Positions 1 through 8,480 of a stretch of DNA of 64,000 nucleotides are shown here, one piece after another. Under the pieces are notes generated by a model. It ran no database searches. It was given only the letters and a program-made list of their open reading frames with translations, and was not told where the DNA came from. The DNA comes from Pseudomonas sp. R76 (GTDB taxonomy: Bacteria > Pseudomonadota > Gammaproteobacteria > Pseudomonadales > Pseudomonadaceae). Position numbers and translations under genes: made by a program. How positions within the stretch are numbered: the stretch's first letter is position 1; the number at the start of each line of letters is the position of its first letter. Where the stretch lies: contig NZ_CP019428.1 in NCBI RefSeq assembly GCF_009834565.1, positions 1,674,001-1,738,000 on the forward strand, in the 5' to 3' direction.

Positions 1-532
1 CCTGCTTGAAGTGGGCGGCACCGTCGAGGATTCCGCGCGTGGCCAGAACTCGGTCAAGGCCGGGGTACCACTGTTTATCGTGGTGGTGCTGACGTTGCTG
101 ATGCTGCAACTGCGCAGTTTCTCACGCACGGCGATGGTGTTTCTCACAGCGCCGCTGGGCCTTATCGGCGTGACCTTGTTCCTGCTGGTGTTTCGCCAAC
201 CGTTCGGCTTTGTCGCCATGCTGGGGACCATCGCCTTGTCGGGGATGATCATGCGTAACTCGGTGATCCTGGTGGACCAGATCGAACAAGACATCAAGGC
301 CGGCCTGGCGCCGTGGCAAGCGATCATCGAAGCCACTGTGCGACGCTTCCGCCCGATTGTGCTGACAGCTCTGGCGGCGGTGCTGGCGATGATTCCGCTG
401 TCACGCAGCGTGTTCTTCGGGCCGATGGCCGTGGCGATCATGGGCGGTTTGATTGTGGCGACGGCGTTGACCCTATTGTTCCTGCCGGCCCTGTATGCTG
501 CGTGGTTCCGAGTGAGGAAGGACGTCGCGTAA
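1..532 (+). CDS. RND efflux transporter permease, C-terminal fragment
   Basis: This is the last ~176 residues of an inner-membrane resistance-nodulation-division pump (AcrB/MexB-type or heavier HAE-1 relatives), which exports drugs or other small molecules using the proton gradient. The reading frame is open from base 2, so the gene begins before the window. Visible are the final membrane helices, with hydrophobic runs such as PLFIVVVLTLLMLQL and FGFVAMLGTIALSGMIMRNS, then the conserved RRFRPIVLTALAAVLAM block and the last helix before a short cytoplasmic tail. The block GMIMRNSVILVDQIE is characteristic of the family. A LysE-type exporter gene begins 2 bases after the stop, suggesting co-transcription. 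The substrate cannot be inferred from this fragment. Confidence 0.93.
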   Translation, partial: LLEVGGTVEDSARGQNSVKAGVPLFIVVVLTLLMLQLRSFSRTAMVFLTAPLGLIGVTLFLLVFRQPFGFVAMLGTIALSGMIMRNSVILVDQIEQDIKAGLAPWQAIIEATVRRFRPIVLTALAAVLAMIPLSRSVFFGPMAVAIMGGLIVATALTLLFLPALYAAWFRVRKDVA

Positions 533-534
533 TC

Positions 535-1128
535 ATGTTGGCCACCGTTTCAGCCCTAACGTTGTTGCTACTCGCCCCGGGCCCAACCAACACGCTGCTG
601 TTGCGTGCCGGTGTGTTGTTCGGGTGCCGGGCTTCGTGGAAGCTGGCATTCATCGAGTGCCTGGCGTACCTGTTGCAGGTATCGGTGTGGGGCGTGGCAT
701 TGCTGTACCTGGCGGCGTATTCGTCATGGGCTTTGAAAGCCATACAGCTGGGTGCGGCCTGTTACCTTTTGTATGTCTCTTTCAGGCTTTGGCAGCGCAA
801 AAGCGCCGATGCCATTGCGGCCGGCGACCCTTTCTCCAGCCTGTATTTCTTCTGGCTCACGGTGATGAACCCCAAAGGCCTGCTGATCGTTTCGTTTATC
901 GCGCCGGTCAGCACGTTTGATTCGTTGCAAGGCTATGCCGGGTTCATGGCTACGCTGGCGTTGGTGGTAATACCGGTAGGCGCTGCGTGGATCGTACTGG
1001 GCAGCCGTTTCGAAGGGGTTCAGCAGACGTGGCTCACACCGTTGAAGATCAATCGGGCAACCTCCGTGGCCATTTGCTGTTTTGCCACGCTCATGATCGG
1101 GCGGTTGGCGGACTCGGTTACGGGGTGA
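535..1128 (+). CDS. LysE/RhtB-family amino-acid exporter
   Basis: A 197-residue inner-membrane protein of the LysE/RhtB efflux family, which exports amino acids or related metabolites. The N-terminal segment carries the family motif APGPTNT at residues ~13-19, followed by about five to six hydrophobic segments, with WLTVMNPKGLL in the middle (the NPK block is common in this family). ATG at 535 is chosen because the sequence aligns with the family from there and GAGGAAGG lies upstream in the end of the RND gene. An upstream extension in the same frame overlaps the RND gene and is not protein-like. The 2-base gap to the RND gene suggests translational coupling. The substrate is unknown. Confidence 0.85.
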   Translation: MLATVSALTLLLLAPGPTNTLLLRAGVLFGCRASWKLAFIECLAYLLQVSVWGVALLYLAAYSSWALKAIQLGAACYLLYVSFRLWQRKSADAIAAGDPFSSLYFFWLTVMNPKGLLIVSFIAPVSTFDSLQGYAGFMATLALVVIPVGAAWIVLGSRFEGVQQTWLTPLKINRATSVAICCFATLMIGRLADSVTG

Positions 1129-1130
1129 TT

Positions 1131-1160
1131 CACATGCTGATGCAAACAGGCATCAATGTG
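1131..1160 (+). terminator. Hairpin just after the LysE-type gene
   Basis: Interrupted inverted repeat: CACAT plus GATGC pair with GCATC plus ATGTG, starting 3 bases after the stop codon. A T-run (GCTTTTTTTAC) follows only about 10 bases later, so it is at best an atypical terminator. Confidence 0.3.
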
Positions 1161-1272
1161 GCTGGAACGATCGGCTTTTTTTACTCCACTCAGATTTGCC
1201 TGATGGACAGGCACAGGTTTCGGCTTTGCCAGTTGGCGGCCGGGCTTTTCCAATGAGTTTATGGAGTGTCAT

Positions 1273-1530
1273 ATGTCGTTTCTTAATGCTATCGCTGCGT
1301 TCAAAGGTGCGTTTCTTGGCGCCTTGTTGGGCAATAACGTAGCTGTTCGGGGGCCTGAAACCGCCTCGCCACACCGGCGTAAGCGCCATCACCCTGCTTA
1401 TTCATCCACAACTGGCGCGGGCCACTCCCTGCCCGAAAGGCCAGGTCACGGCAACTCCCATCCCTACCCGGTGTGTGAGTACCCGCTGCCCGACAGGCCG
1501 ATGCACTCGCTGACTTCGTTGCACCGATAA
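1273..1530 (+). CDS. Possible small protein, unrecognised
   Basis: An 85-residue open frame in the 469-base gap between the LysE-type gene and the DUF4197 gene. GGAG sits 6 bases before the ATG. The first 27 residues are hydrophobic (AIAAFKGAFLGALLGNN); the rest is rich in Pro, His, Arg and Ser with no recognisable domain, and reads more like non-coding sequence translated by chance. It could be the remnant of a gene or a short membrane peptide with an artefactual tail. I see no other gene in the rest of this gap. Confidence 0.22.
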   Translation: MSFLNAIAAFKGAFLGALLGNNVAVRGPETASPHRRKRHHPAYSSTTGAGHSLPERPGHGNSHPYPVCEYPLPDRPMHSLTSLHR

Positions 1531-1549
1531 GGTATTAGCGAAGGGCCGG

Positions 1550-1583
1550 TGCGCCAACGTCCGTGGCAACGGAGGTTGGCGCA
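1550..1583. terminator. Strong hairpin downstream of the DUF4197 gene
   Basis: Stem TGCGCCAAC with GTTGGCGCA, extended inside by TCCGT/ACGGA after one mismatch, loop GGCA. It lies ~15 bases beyond the stop of the minus-strand DUF4197 gene, where a terminator is expected, but neither strand has a clear T-run, so the call rests on position and stem strength. Confidence 0.4.
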
Positions 1584-1597
1584 TCGGGTGTGAATGG

Positions 1598-2287
1598 TTA
1601 CAGCGCGCCAAACACTTTCTTGGCCAGGCTGGTGGCTGCGGCCGCCGGGTTCTTGCGAATGGTTTCTTCCTGCTGCGCGATCATCTTGAACAGGCCGTCC
1701 AGCGCTTGTTCGGTCACGTAGCTTTCGACGTTGGCACTTTTGGCATCAACCGCGCCAAACGCTGCCGCCTTGCCGGCCAGGGCATTGTACTGCTGGGCAA
1801 CGCCGACCTTGTCGGTGGCGGCCTTGACGATCGGCAGGAACTTGGCACGGATCTCTTCACGGCTGGTTTTGTTCAGGTACTGAGTGGCCGAGTCCTGGCC
1901 GCCGGTGAGGATGCCCTTGGCGTCGGTCACGCTCATGTTCTTCACGGCATTGACCAGAATCGGTTGAGCCTGGGTCACGGCGGTTTCAGCCGCCTTGTTC
2001 ATGCTGGTTTCCAGTTGCGTGACCTGATCACCCATCCCAAACATTTTCAGCTTGTCGGCGACTTTGCCCAGCTTGCCGGGCAGGCCGATTTTTACTTCAG
2101 GGTTATTGCTGAAACCACCGGGAACCCCCAGCTGTTTCACGGCGATTTGTGCGCCTTGGGTCAGTGCGTCCTTGAGGCCACCGCTGGCGTCACCTTGGGA
2201 CAGGCTGCCGAGTGACAGGGCCATGGCGTTGGCGCCGAGCAGCAGGCCGGCGCACAGGGCAGTGAGGCGAAGAGAGTTACGGAGCAT
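1598..2287 (-). CDS. DUF4197 family exported protein
   Basis: A 229-residue protein of unknown biochemical role belonging to the DUF4197 family found in many proteobacteria. The first ~23 residues are a signal peptide (MLRNSLRLTALCAG, then a small-residue stretch ending in AMA), so it is predicted to be periplasmic. The mature part is alpha-helical and Ala/Lys-rich, with the family features GLKDALTQGAQIAV near the start and YVTEQALDGLFKMIAQQE near the C-terminus. It is the last gene of a minus-strand run plsB - lipoprotein - DUF4197, with only ~40 bases to the lipoprotein gene. Function cannot be given. Confidence 0.88.
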   Translation of the reverse strand: MLRNSLRLTALCAGLLLGANAMALSLGSLSQGDASGGLKDALTQGAQIAVKQLGVPGGFSNNPEVKIGLPGKLGKVADKLKMFGMGDQVTQLETSMNKAAETAVTQAQPILVNAVKNMSVTDAKGILTGGQDSATQYLNKTSREEIRAKFLPIVKAATDKVGVAQQYNALAGKAAAFGAVDAKSANVESYVTEQALDGLFKMIAQQEETIRKNPAAAATSLAKKVFGAL

Positions 2288-2326
2288 GGGCGCTTCCTTT
2301 TGATAGGGCTTATGTTCTGGAAAATA

Positions 2327-2728
2327 TCAGTGCGCGACCGCATCCACCCGCAGGCGCAGCGGTTGTGGGTCTTGGCCATTGAGCTGTACCGCGTGCCGTT
2401 CAGTCGTGATGAACAGTAGCTTGCCGTCCAGCTCGATGCGAGCGCTCACCGAGTAAGTGTGGCCGGGCTTGACCTGTGCCGGGTCGTAGCTCAGGTGAAA
2501 CGGCAGCGGCACCTGGCCTTTGACCGGGCCTTTCTGTTCGGCGAGGGTCACGGCCGGCGCGTCCATCAAGGACACGTCTTGCAGGCTGACGCTCAAGGTG
2601 GCGGCGGGCGGCAGGGCGATGCGTTGCAGATAGAACACTTCGCCGTCGAGGCTGGCCTTGGGCGCGGGGTGCATGGATTGGCAGGCTCCGAGCAGGGCGG
2701 TCAGGCCCAGGAGGATGATCTTTTTCAT
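2327..2728 (-). CDS. YbaY-family lipoprotein
   Basis: A 133-residue predicted lipoprotein: MKKIILLGLTALLGACQS has a short basic start, hydrophobic core and a lipobox (LLGAC) with Cys at residue ~16. The mature part has the YbaY/META-like pattern of a small beta-rich domain: DGEVFYLQRIALPPAATLSV, VSLQDVSLMDAPA and the later YDPAQVKPGHTYSVSARI. Proteins of this type are envelope lipoproteins of unclear function. The start at 2728 gives a normal signal peptide; the alternative six codons upstream (MKRSCT) would precede it without adding anything. It lies between plsB and the DUF4197 gene on the same strand. Confidence 0.8.
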   Translation of the reverse strand: MKKIILLGLTALLGACQSMHPAPKASLDGEVFYLQRIALPPAATLSVSLQDVSLMDAPAVTLAEQKGPVKGQVPLPFHLSYDPAQVKPGHTYSVSARIELDGKLLFITTERHAVQLNGQDPQPLRLRVDAVAH

Positions 2729-2779
2729 GGTACAGCTCCTTTTCAACGGCGCCGGAATCCATCCGGCGCCTTATTCAAT

Positions 2780-5299
2780 CTAGCGGTTTTCTTCAGGCGT
2801 GACGGCTGCAGGTTCGACGGGCGCCTCAGCTGCGCCATCGACACGGTGCAATGCCACCTGGCGGATCGACAGGCGAATATCGGCGGGCAGTACGCGTTTC
2901 GCCGCGCCTTCAGCCAGCTCACCGAGCAAGTCGTGGTAACTCAACTTGCCGGCCTCATCGCGGCGCAGCACATCTTGCTCCAGCAATGTCTGGATGAAAT
3001 GTCGGAAAAGGCTCTTGTCGAAGAACTCCGGGGCGTTGAGGCCGTGCAGGATCGACAGGCGCTGGGCCATGATTGTGCACAGGTCTTCCAGTTCCTCGGC
3101 GCTGATGCTGTTCTGGCCGCTGTTGAGCAGCAGCGAAATCGCCATGTAGAAACGCTGCAGGGTCTGGGCGATGCTCTTGGACAGCAACGTCAGCAGCACA
3201 AAGTGCCGCGAACTCGGTGCCGGGCGCAGGTACACGTCGTTCTCGAAGCGCAGCAGGCCTTGCTCGACAAACGCCTCAAGCCACTGGTCGACCACCGCGT
3301 CCAGCTCGTCCAGCGACCAGCGGATAAACAGCTCCGATTGCAGGTACGGGTAAAGCGCGCGGGTGTAGCGCAGGATCTGTTCGCGGCTCATGCGCGAGCT
3401 GCTTTGGAAGAAGCTCGCCAGCAACGCCGGCAGGGCGAAGATGTGCAGCACGTTGTTGCGGTAGTAGGTCATCAGGACGGCGTTCTGCTCGTCCAGGTAC
3501 AAAATCTTGCCGAGGGCGTCGCTCTGTTCCGACAGCAGGTCCATGTCCTTGACGTGCTTGATCAGCGCCAGGCCATCGCCTTCCGGCAGGGTGGTATGCG
3601 GCGAGTACGGCACGCGGCGCAGCAGCGCCAGGTACAGGTCCAACTGGCGCGCCATGGCTTGTTCGTCCAGGGCCAGGCGTGTGGTCGACAGCAATGCCAG
3701 CGCCACGAGGTTCACCGGGTTGACCGCGGCGGCTTCGTTCAAGTGGCGCGCCACCTGCTCGCCGAGGCGGTTGGTGGTTTCGTTGAGCCACGCCGGTTTG
3801 TAGTTCGGGGCCAGCTCCTGGGCGCGCCAGTCGGGTTGCTCGGCATCGAGGAACTCGGCCAGTTTGATCGGCTCGCCGAAGTTGACCGCGACTTGGCCAA
3901 AGCGCTGCTTGAGCGCACCAACCACTTTGAAAATATCGAAGATCGACTCTTTCTTCTTGCTCGCGCCGCGCAGCTCGCCCAGATACGTGCGGCCTTCCAG
4001 TACACGTTCATAGCCGATGTACACCGGCACAAACACAATCGGCATGCGCGAAGAGCGCAGGAAGCTGCGCAGGGTGATCGCCAGCATCCCGGTCTTCGGT
4101 TGCAGCATGCGCCCGGTGCGCGAGCGTCCGCCTTCGACGAAGTACTCCACCGGGAAACCCTTGGTGAACAGGGTATGCAGGTATTCGTTGAATACCGAGG
4201 TGTACAGCGGGTTGCCCTTGAAGGTGCGGCGCATGAAAAACGCACCGCCACGGCGCAGCAGGCTGCCGATCACCGGCATGTTCAGGTTGATGCCGGCGGC
4301 GATGTGCGGCGGGGTCAGGCCGTTTTTGAACAGCAGGTAAGACAACAGCAGGTAGTCGATGTGGCTGCGGTGACACGGTACGTAGATCACCTCGTAACCC
4401 TGGGCAACCTTTTGCACACCTTCGATGTTATTGACCTTGATGCCGTCGTAGATCTTGTTCCAGAACCAGCTCAGCACCACTTCGAGAAAGCGGATGGCGG
4501 TGTAGGTGTAGTCCGAGGCGATCTCGTTGCCGTAGCGCAGCGCCTGGGCCTTGGCTTTTTCCGGGGTGATTTTTTCGCGCTCGGCCTCATCCGCGATGGC
4601 CTGGCGCACCAGCGGCATATTGACCAGGCCCTTCACCAAGTTGCGGCGGTGGGACAGGTCGGGGCCGATCACGGCGGTCTTCAGGTTACGAAAGTGCACC
4701 CGCAGGATGCGCTGGGCCATGCGCACGGTGCGTTCGTGACCTTTATTGTGCTCGATCAATTCACGCAGGTTGATAGGCGCGGAGAATTGCACGCGGGTCT
4801 TGCGACCCAGGATCAGGATGCTCAGCAAGCGGCGCAGGCGGCCGGTGACGGCCCAGCTGTCGGCAAACAGCAGTTTCCACGGGCTGGACTCGCTCTCGGG
4901 CGACTGCCCCCAGAACACACTGACCGGAATGATTTGTGCATTCTCTTCGGCGTGTTCGCTCAGGGTGTTGACCAGCCGGGTCAGGGTCGGCGGCGCGCCG
5001 CGCTTGTCCTGGCGGCCGAGCCAGTCGGGCTCCGGCGTGAGGTAGAAGAACGCCGCCGGTTCCATCAAGGGGCCGACCGACACCGGCAGCACCGGGCGCG
5101 GCAGGCCGGCCTTGGTGCACTCGGCATCGACCACGGCCAATTCGGTGAGTGAGGGCGATTGCAGGACGTAAAACACCGGCCGGCTGCGGTCGAGGTTAAG
5201 GGTTAGGGACGACTGGTTGATCGTCTCGGAGCGAACCCAGAGGTACAACAGTCGGCGCAAGGTGCCAAACACCAGACGGCGGAACGGGGAGCGGGTCAT
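2780..5299 (-). CDS. plsB: Glycerol-3-phosphate 1-O-acyltransferase PlsB
   Basis: An 839-residue membrane-associated acyltransferase catalysing the first step of phospholipid synthesis, acyl transfer to position 1 of sn-glycerol 3-phosphate. The acyltransferase blocks appear in order: [13 protein letters not shown] (catalytic H-x4-D), [22 protein letters not shown] (substrate binding) and [15 protein letters not shown]. Length is typical for gammaproteobacterial PlsB (just over 800 residues). It is the first gene of the minus-strand set with the YbaY-like and DUF4197 genes. Its product feeds CdsA, encoded at 27,480 in this window. A long open frame on the opposite strand is a codon-bias shadow. 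Confidence 0.97.
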   Translation of the reverse strand: MTRSPFRRLVFGTLRRLLYLWVRSETINQSSLTLNLDRSRPVFYVLQSPSLTELAVVDAECTKAGLPRPVLPVSVGPLMEPAAFFYLTPEPDWLGRQDKRGAPPTLTRLVNTLSEHAEENAQIIPVSVFWGQSPESESSPWKLLFADSWAVTGRLRRLLSILILGRKTRVQFSAPINLRELIEHNKGHERTVRMAQRILRVHFRNLKTAVIGPDLSHRRNLVKGLVNMPLVRQAIADEAEREKITPEKAKAQALRYGNEIASDYTYTAIRFLEVVLSWFWNKIYDGIKVNNIEGVQKVAQGYEVIYVPCHRSHIDYLLLSYLLFKNGLTPPHIAAGINLNMPVIGSLLRRGGAFFMRRTFKGNPLYTSVFNEYLHTLFTKGFPVEYFVEGGRSRTGRMLQPKTGMLAITLRSFLRSSRMPIVFVPVYIGYERVLEGRTYLGELRGASKKKESIFDIFKVVGALKQRFGQVAVNFGEPIKLAEFLDAEQPDWRAQELAPNYKPAWLNETTNRLGEQVARHLNEAAAVNPVNLVALALLSTTRLALDEQAMARQLDLYLALLRRVPYSPHTTLPEGDGLALIKHVKDMDLLSEQSDALGKILYLDEQNAVLMTYYRNNVLHIFALPALLASFFQSSSRMSREQILRYTRALYPYLQSELFIRWSLDELDAVVDQWLEAFVEQGLLRFENDVYLRPAPSSRHFVLLTLLSKSIAQTLQRFYMAISLLLNSGQNSISAEELEDLCTIMAQRLSILHGLNAPEFFDKSLFRHFIQTLLEQDVLRRDEAGKLSYHDLLGELAEGAAKRVLPADIRLSIRQVALHRVDGAAEAPVEPAAVTPEENR

Positions 5300-5400
5300 A
5301 GGCGTGCTGCTTCAAGTGGAAAAAAACCGAGCAGGCGCTCGGGCGGGTAGTGTGCCGTATTCGCCGAAAATCGGCAAAAAAGCGGCGAAGTAAACTTGAG

Positions 5401-5428
5401 TTGAACGTTTTTGAGCCTGTCTTATACT
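5401..5428 (+). promoter_or_regulatory. Sigma-70-type promoter of the cold-shock gene
   Basis: TTGAAC and TATACT separated by 16 bases, 53 bases before the cold-shock ATG. This is one of the best matches to the housekeeping consensus in the window and implies a ~45-base leader. Confidence 0.7.
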
Positions 5429-5480
5429 CGGCAGTTCAATGCGAGCGACTCAACAATAAAAGCATGTGGGAGCAAAACAG

Positions 5481-5690
5481 ATGGCAACGCGCGAAACCGG
5501 CAATGTGAAGTGGTTCAACGATGCAAAGGGCTATGGCTTTATTCAACGCGAAGACGGCAAGGATGTGTTCGTGCACTACCGCGCGATTCGCGGTGACGGC
5601 CACCGCTCATTGGCCGAGGGCCAGCAAGTGGAATACGCCGTGGTAACCGGCGAGAAGGGGTTGCAGGCGGAGGATGTGGTGGGTCTTTAA
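5481..5690 (+). CDS. Cold-shock domain protein (CspA family)
   Basis: A 69-residue single cold-shock domain protein, expected to bind single-stranded nucleic acid and act as an RNA chaperone. The two RNA-binding motifs are present: KGYGFIQ (RNP1) at ~15-21 and DVFVHY (RNP2) at ~27-32. ATG at 5481 gives the usual start [13 protein letters not shown]; the frame can be extended five codons to a GTG but that adds nothing family-like. It diverges in sequence from the second cold-shock protein at 58,086 ([15 protein letters not shown] in place of [15 protein letters not shown]), so the two are paralogues. It stands alone behind its own promoter and is followed by a REPIN-like element. Confidence 0.93.
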   Translation: MATRETGNVKWFNDAKGYGFIQREDGKDVFVHYRAIRGDGHRSLAEGQQVEYAVVTGEKGLQAEDVVGL

Positions 5691-5718
5691 CCAGGACTTC
5701 TGCTACACCGCTGAACCC

Positions 5719-5809
5719 ATGTGGGAGCGGGCTTGCTCGCGAAAGCGGTGGATCAGTCGCCTTTATAGTGACTGTCACACCGCTTTCGCGAGCAAGCCCG
5801 CTCCCACAT
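5719..5809. repeat. REPIN-like inverted repeat, perfect 32-base arms
   Basis: Arms at 5719-5750 and 5778-5809 are perfect reverse complements, beginning ATGTGGGAGCGGGCTTGCTC, around a 27-base centre. The element lies between the convergent cold-shock gene and the minus-strand 125-residue gene. The GCGGGCTTGCTCGCGA core is the extragenic palindrome common in the P. fluorescens group. Confidence 0.88.
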
Positions 5810-5833
5810 TTTGATAGGGTTCTCAATTCAGGT

Positions 5834-6211
5834 TTAGGCGGTTTTCCAGGTGATCTGCTCTTCACCGTCCACGCTGATGCGAATCCAGGTGTCGGCGCTT
5901 TCTTCACCTTCTTCCTCAACCCACGTGCCCGGTGCGCAGCGCACTTCGACGTTCAGCGCGGCAAACGCGGCGCGGGCGCAGGCGATGTCGTCTTCCCACG
6001 GGGTTCGGTCGCTTTCCAGGTACAGGCTGTTCCATTTGCCTACGGCCTTGGGCAGCCAGGTGACCGGCACATTGCCGGCCTTGCACTTGTAGGTCTGGCC
6101 TTTCTGGACCCAGTCGGTGCACGGCCCCAGCGCGGCGCCCAGCCAGGCGGCGATGGCCTTGTGGTCGACGTCGGCGTCCTTCAGGTAAATCTCGATATCA
6201 GGTTGGCGCAT
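5834..6211 (-). CDS. Conserved hypothetical protein, 125 residues
   Basis: A small acidic soluble protein with no signal peptide or membrane segment. I do not recognise the family. Notable are a Trp-rich pattern (about seven Trp), WLPKAVGKWNSLYLESDRTP in the middle, and a C-terminal part (DTWIRISVDGEEQITWKT) that looks beta-stranded. The start at 6211 (MRQPDIEIYL) is preferred because GAGGAA lies just before it; an upstream extension is rich in Arg and Pro and lacks a ribosome site. It follows rlmA by 54 bases on the same strand and is probably the last gene of the dapE-rlmA transcript. No function can be inferred. Confidence 0.72.
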   Translation of the reverse strand: MRQPDIEIYLKDADVDHKAIAAWLGAALGPCTDWVQKGQTYKCKAGNVPVTWLPKAVGKWNSLYLESDRTPWEDDIACARAAFAALNVEVRCAPGTWVEEEGEESADTWIRISVDGEEQITWKTA

Positions 6212-6265
6212 GGATGTTCCTCGTTGCGGGATTCGAAAATCCATTCGCGGATGCTTGAAAGTCAG

Positions 6266-7075
6266 TTATTGAAGCACGAAATAATCGTAGCGCATCGACA
6301 CCGTGACCTGCAGCGGTTCGGCGGCCTCGATCACTTCGGCGCGGCGCTCTGCACTTGCGCGCCAGCCGTGGGGCGTCATCGCCAGCAGGTTGGCGCGGTC
6401 CTTGGGTTCGCTCAGGCTGAGGGTGAACTCAAGGGTTTCGCTGTGCGCCAGGCTCATGCCGTCCGGCACCAGGGCCAGATGCTTGTCGTCGGTGTACTCG
6501 CGCACTTCGTCGTACAGGCGTTCGCGCAGTTCCATCAGGTGGCCGGCCGTCGGGCCGACCTTCATCAGGCCGCCGCCGGGGCTGAGCAGGCGCTTGGCCT
6601 CTGCCCAGTCCAGTGGGCTGAAAACACTCGCGAGAAATTGGCAGCTGCCCGAGGCCAGTGGCACACGCGCCATGCTGGCGATCAACCAGGTCAGCGCCGG
6701 GTTGCGTTTGCACGCGCGTTTCACCGCTTCCTTGGAGATATCCAATGCATAGCCGTCGGCGTGGGGCAGGGCGTCGGCGATTTGCGCGGTGTAGTAACCC
6801 TCACCACAGCCGATGTCGACCCAGCGCTGTGGCGCGCGTTCGGCGGCCAGTTCGGCCAGGCGCTTGGCCACCGGGGCGTAGTGCCCGGCGTTGAGGAAGT
6901 CACGGCGCGCCTCGACCATGGCGAGGTTATCGCCAGGGTCGCGGCTGTTCTTGTGCTGCACCGGCAACAGGTTCAGGTAACCCTGGCGCGCGCGGTCGAA
7001 ACGGTGCCCGGCCGGGCACGCCACGCCATTGTCCACCGCGTTGAGCGGTGCGCTGCAAATGGGGCAGGCGAGCAT
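6266..7075 (-). CDS. rlmA: 23S rRNA (guanine(745)-N1)-methyltransferase
   Basis: A 269-residue SAM-dependent methyltransferase modifying helix 35 of 23S rRNA. The N-terminus has the zinc-binding CPIC...C..GHRFD arrangement (residues ~4-25) followed by ARQGYLNLLPVQ, both hallmarks of RlmA-type enzymes. The SAM motif I is WVDIGCGEGYYT at ~85-96, with later motifs YALDISKEAVKRA and FSPLDWAEAKRLL. Its ATG overlaps the dapE stop by one base (TGATG), so translation is coupled to dapE. RlmA(I) is the name used in Gram-negative bacteria; related RlmA(II)/TlrB enzymes occur in Gram-positives. Confidence 0.93.
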   Translation of the reverse strand: MLACPICSAPLNAVDNGVACPAGHRFDRARQGYLNLLPVQHKNSRDPGDNLAMVEARRDFLNAGHYAPVAKRLAELAAERAPQRWVDIGCGEGYYTAQIADALPHADGYALDISKEAVKRACKRNPALTWLIASMARVPLASGSCQFLASVFSPLDWAEAKRLLSPGGGLMKVGPTAGHLMELRERLYDEVREYTDDKHLALVPDGMSLAHSETLEFTLSLSEPKDRANLLAMTPHGWRASAERRAEVIEAAEPLQVTVSMRYDYFVLQ

Positions 7076-8226
7076 CAGGCGAGCAACTTGATCAGGGTCT
7101 GGTAGTAGATTTCGGTCAGCACATCGAGGTCGCTGGCCAGAATACGCTCGTTGACCTGGTGGATCGTCGCGTTGACCGGGCCCAGTTCCACCACCTGAGT
7201 GCCGAGGGTGGCAATGAAGCGCCCATCGGACGTACCGCCGCTGGTGGACGCCTTGGTCTCACGGCCAGTGATCGCCTTGATGCTGGCGGAAACTGCATCC
7301 AGCAAGGCGCCAGGTTCGGTGAGGAACGGCAGGCCCGACAGCGCCCACTCCACGTGCCAGTCCAGGCCGTGCTTGTCGAGAATCTGTGCCACGCGTTGTT
7401 GCAGGCCTTCGACAGTGGACTCGGTGGAGAAACGGAAGTTGAACACCGCCGTCAGGTCACCGGGGATCACGTTGGTGGCGCCGGTGCCGGAATTGAGGTT
7501 GGAAATCTGGAAGCTGGTCGGCGGGAAGAAGGTGTTGCCGTCGTCCCAATGCTCGGCGGCCAGTTCGGCCAGGGCCGGGGCGGCCAGATGGATCGGGTTC
7601 TTTGCCAGGTGCGGGTAAGCCACATGGCCTTGCACGCCGCGCACGGTCAGGGTCGCGCCGAGGGAGCCACGGCGGCCGTTCTTGACCACATCGCCCACCA
7701 GCGTGGTGCTCGACGGCTCGCCGACGATGCACCAGTCCAGGCGCTCCTTGCGTGCGGCCAGGCGTTCGATCACGGCTTTGGTGCCGTGGTGCGCCGGGCC
7801 TTCTTCATCGCTGGTGATCAGGAAGGCTACGGAGCCCTTGTGGTCGGGGTAGTCGGTGACGAAGCGCTCGGAAGCGACCAGCATCGCCGCCAGGCTGCCT
7901 TTCATGTCTGCCGCGCCACGCCCGCAAAGCATGCCGTTTTCGTCGATCAACGCGTCGAACGGGTCGTTCTGCCAGGCTTGCACCGGGCCGGTCGGCACCA
8001 CGTCGGTGTGGCCGGCAAAGCACAGTACCGGGCCCTCATGCTTGCCGTGGGTGGCCCAGAAGTTGTCCACGTCCTCGATACGCATCGGCTCCAGCGCAAA
8101 GCCGGCATCGCCCAGGCGCTGCATCATCAGCTTCTGGCAGTCGGCGTCAATCGGCGTGACCGATGGGCGCCGGATCAGGTCGATAGCGAGTTGAAGGGTC
8201 GGCGAAAGCTCGGCGTGGGCCGTCAT
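7075..8226 (-). CDS. dapE: Succinyl-diaminopimelate desuccinylase
   Basis: A 383-residue zinc-dependent M20 peptidase-family enzyme that hydrolyses N-succinyl-LL-2,6-diaminopimelate in lysine and peptidoglycan precursor synthesis. Metal and catalytic motifs are visible: [12 protein letters not shown] (His, Asp), [14 protein letters not shown] (Asp), [12 protein letters not shown] (the Glu pair) and [12 protein letters not shown], with a late [12 protein letters not shown] supplying the last His. The start at 8226 ([18 protein letters not shown]) matches the family; the longer frame runs into the upstream repeat. It is the first gene of the dapE-rlmA run. The dapC and dapD genes are also in the window but separately transcribed. 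Confidence 0.97.
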   Translation of the reverse strand: MTAHAELSPTLQLAIDLIRRPSVTPIDADCQKLMMQRLGDAGFALEPMRIEDVDNFWATHGKHEGPVLCFAGHTDVVPTGPVQAWQNDPFDALIDENGMLCGRGAADMKGSLAAMLVASERFVTDYPDHKGSVAFLITSDEEGPAHHGTKAVIERLAARKERLDWCIVGEPSSTTLVGDVVKNGRRGSLGATLTVRGVQGHVAYPHLAKNPIHLAAPALAELAAEHWDDGNTFFPPTSFQISNLNSGTGATNVIPGDLTAVFNFRFSTESTVEGLQQRVAQILDKHGLDWHVEWALSGLPFLTEPGALLDAVSASIKAITGRETKASTSGGTSDGRFIATLGTQVVELGPVNATIHQVNERILASDLDVLTEIYYQTLIKLLA

Positions 8227-8300
8227 GGGAAAACTCCGGGAAGCGTGTAAGGGGCGCTGGACGAATGTGCAATACAAAACCTGAATCGGCGCAGGACGAA

Positions 8301-8387
8301 TGTGGGAGCTGGCTTGCCTGCGATGGCATCGCTGCGGTGTACCTGCCAGGCCGCGGCGTCTGCATCGCAGGCAAGCCAGCTCCCACA
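8301..8387. repeat. REPIN-like inverted repeat, 24-base arms
   Basis: Arms at 8301-8324 and 8364-8387 are perfect reverse complements, beginning TGTGGGAGCTGGCTTGCCTG. This is the second sequence type seen here (AGCTGGCTTGCCTGCGAT core rather than AGCGGGCTTGCTCGCGAA). It lies between ndvB and dapE. Confidence 0.87.
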
Positions 8388-8480
8388 AAGAACAGGGCCT
8401 GGGCCAGGACTCACAAAACGGCCGTTATCTTATAGCAAAACGGCGGCCAGAGGCCGCCGTTTAGTGCATTGCGCAAGTTT

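Noticed and set aside
1153..1611. Minus-strand frames in the 1.1-1.6 kb gap
   Set aside because: Weak start contexts and basic, low-complexity translations; more likely chance frames.
2459..5152. 897-codon open frame opposite plsB
   Set aside because: It is the antisense shadow of a high-GC gene with strong codon bias; its translation is Gln/His/Arg-rich with no domain, while plsB is unambiguous.
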